A stretch of 7,029 nucleotides of DNA, from NCBI GenBank assembly GCA_016199605.1, contig JACQGJ010000248.1, forward strand, positions 1 through 7,029. Reading direction: 5' to 3'. This stretch comes from Armatimonadota bacterium (GTDB lineage Bacteria; Armatimonadota; Abditibacteriia; CG2-30-59-28). Below, one piece after another: positions 6,716 through 7,029 of the stretch. The position numbers and the translations under genes are program-made. The notes beneath the pieces were generated by a model. It had not been told where the DNA came from, made no database searches, and was given only the letters and a program-made list of their open reading frames with translations. The first letter of the stretch is position 1. Every line of letters starts with the position of its first letter.

Positions 6716-6934
6716 ATGAAACGGAGCGAAATCTTCGAGACAATCATCATCTTTGCCGGCATCGTCTCGCTGTGGTTCCGGTACATTCTTCATTGGCCGG
6801 GAATCGTCTGGCAGTTTTTCCCACTGATAATGCTCGTGTTGCTGGTGTGGGTTTTTGCCAGACGGGTTCGCCGGTTCAAGGATGCCCTGGCAGCCGCACG
6901 AAGGGAAACCGACAGGACCGGCCCGGGAAGCTGA
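6716..6934 (+). CDS. Small two-helix membrane protein, family unknown
   Basis: A 72-residue protein not recognised as any family. Two hydrophobic segments (about 7-25 and 30-48), joined by a short turn containing H-W-P-G, should span the membrane as a hairpin. The tail is strongly basic and helical (R-R-V-R-R-F-K, then A-L-A-A-A-R-R-E); by the positive-inside rule both ends should be cytoplasmic. It starts 4 nt after the stop of the stalk-domain gene and has its own ribosome binding site, so it is probably the last gene of the operon. It could be a small partner of the upstream kinase or secreted proteins, or unrelated. Confidence 0.7.
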   Translation: MKRSEIFETIIIFAGIVSLWFRYILHWPGIVWQFFPLIMLVLLVWVFARRVRRFKDALAAARRETDRTGPGS

Positions 6935-6948
6935 CGGCCCTCCTTGTC

Positions 6949-7029
6949 CTATTCCGCCACGAAGGCTTTCTCCGGCGGGTCGTAGGTGACCATGAGGTCT
7001 TTCAGATAGATCTCCTGCCGAGGTACGGG
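6949..7029 (-). CDS. C-terminal end of an unidentified convergent gene
   Basis: On the minus strand the last 27 codons, including a TAG at 6951-6949, are open to the right window edge. The product ends in 'E-I-Y-L-K-D-L-M-V-T-Y-D-P-P-E-K-A-F-V-A-E'-type residues, a plausible soluble protein end with normal codon use for this window. The fragment is too short to name. It converges on the small membrane protein gene with 14 bases between the two stops. An open frame of this length can also occur by chance, although the tight convergent spacing suits a real gene. Confidence 0.5.
   Translation of the reverse strand, partial: PVPRQEIYLKDLMVTYDPPEKAFVAE

Noticed and set aside
6919..6948. Possible terminator between the convergent genes
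   Set aside because: There is a small GC palindrome (near CCGGCCCGGG) but no adequate stem followed by a T-run on either strand.

Overview
The window is GC-rich (roughly 60% by eye) bacterial chromosomal DNA, densely coded, with Shine-Dalgarno sequences, GTG and TTG starts and short overlaps between genes. No rRNA, tRNA, CRISPR, transposase or phage gene is visible. Its protein repertoire combines a CHASE2 histidine kinase, a DUF951 zinc-ribbon-like protein, copper-amine-oxidase-type stalk domains and a secreted CBM9-like protein. This fits a deep-branching, probably uncultured, Terrabacteria-type lineage such as Armatimonadota, or a Firmicutes or Chloroflexota relative. That placement is inference from domain content only.

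Layout. Positions 1-542 (minus strand) hold the N-terminal 180 residues of a secreted CBM9-like protein that runs off the left edge. Positions 543-748 are a divergent intergenic region with a near-consensus sigma-70 promoter (TTGACA, 17-nt spacer, TACAAT) pointing right. From 749 to 6934 five genes lie head to tail on the plus strand: a 948-residue CHASE2-GAF-PAS-HisKA-HATPase sensor kinase, a 70-residue DUF951 protein, a secreted ~646-residue protein that looks like a degenerate (beta/alpha)8 glycoside hydrolase plus a C-terminal Ig-like domain, a secreted ~322-residue protein with a DUF6599-like region and two stalk-like repeats, and a 72-residue two-helix membrane protein. At the right edge (6949-7029, minus strand) are the last 26 codons of an unidentified convergent gene.

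How the genes may work together. Two junctions are 4-base GTGA start/stop overlaps (3592-3595 and 5743-5746), one gap is a single base and one is 4 bases. Only one clear promoter is seen, so the five plus-strand genes probably form one operon. The kinase senses outside the membrane through CHASE2 and inside through GAF and PAS, but no response regulator lies in the window. The two secreted products and the small membrane protein suggest an envelope- or surface-carbohydrate-related module under, or feeding into, the kinase. This is a hypothesis from gene order, not something the sequence proves.
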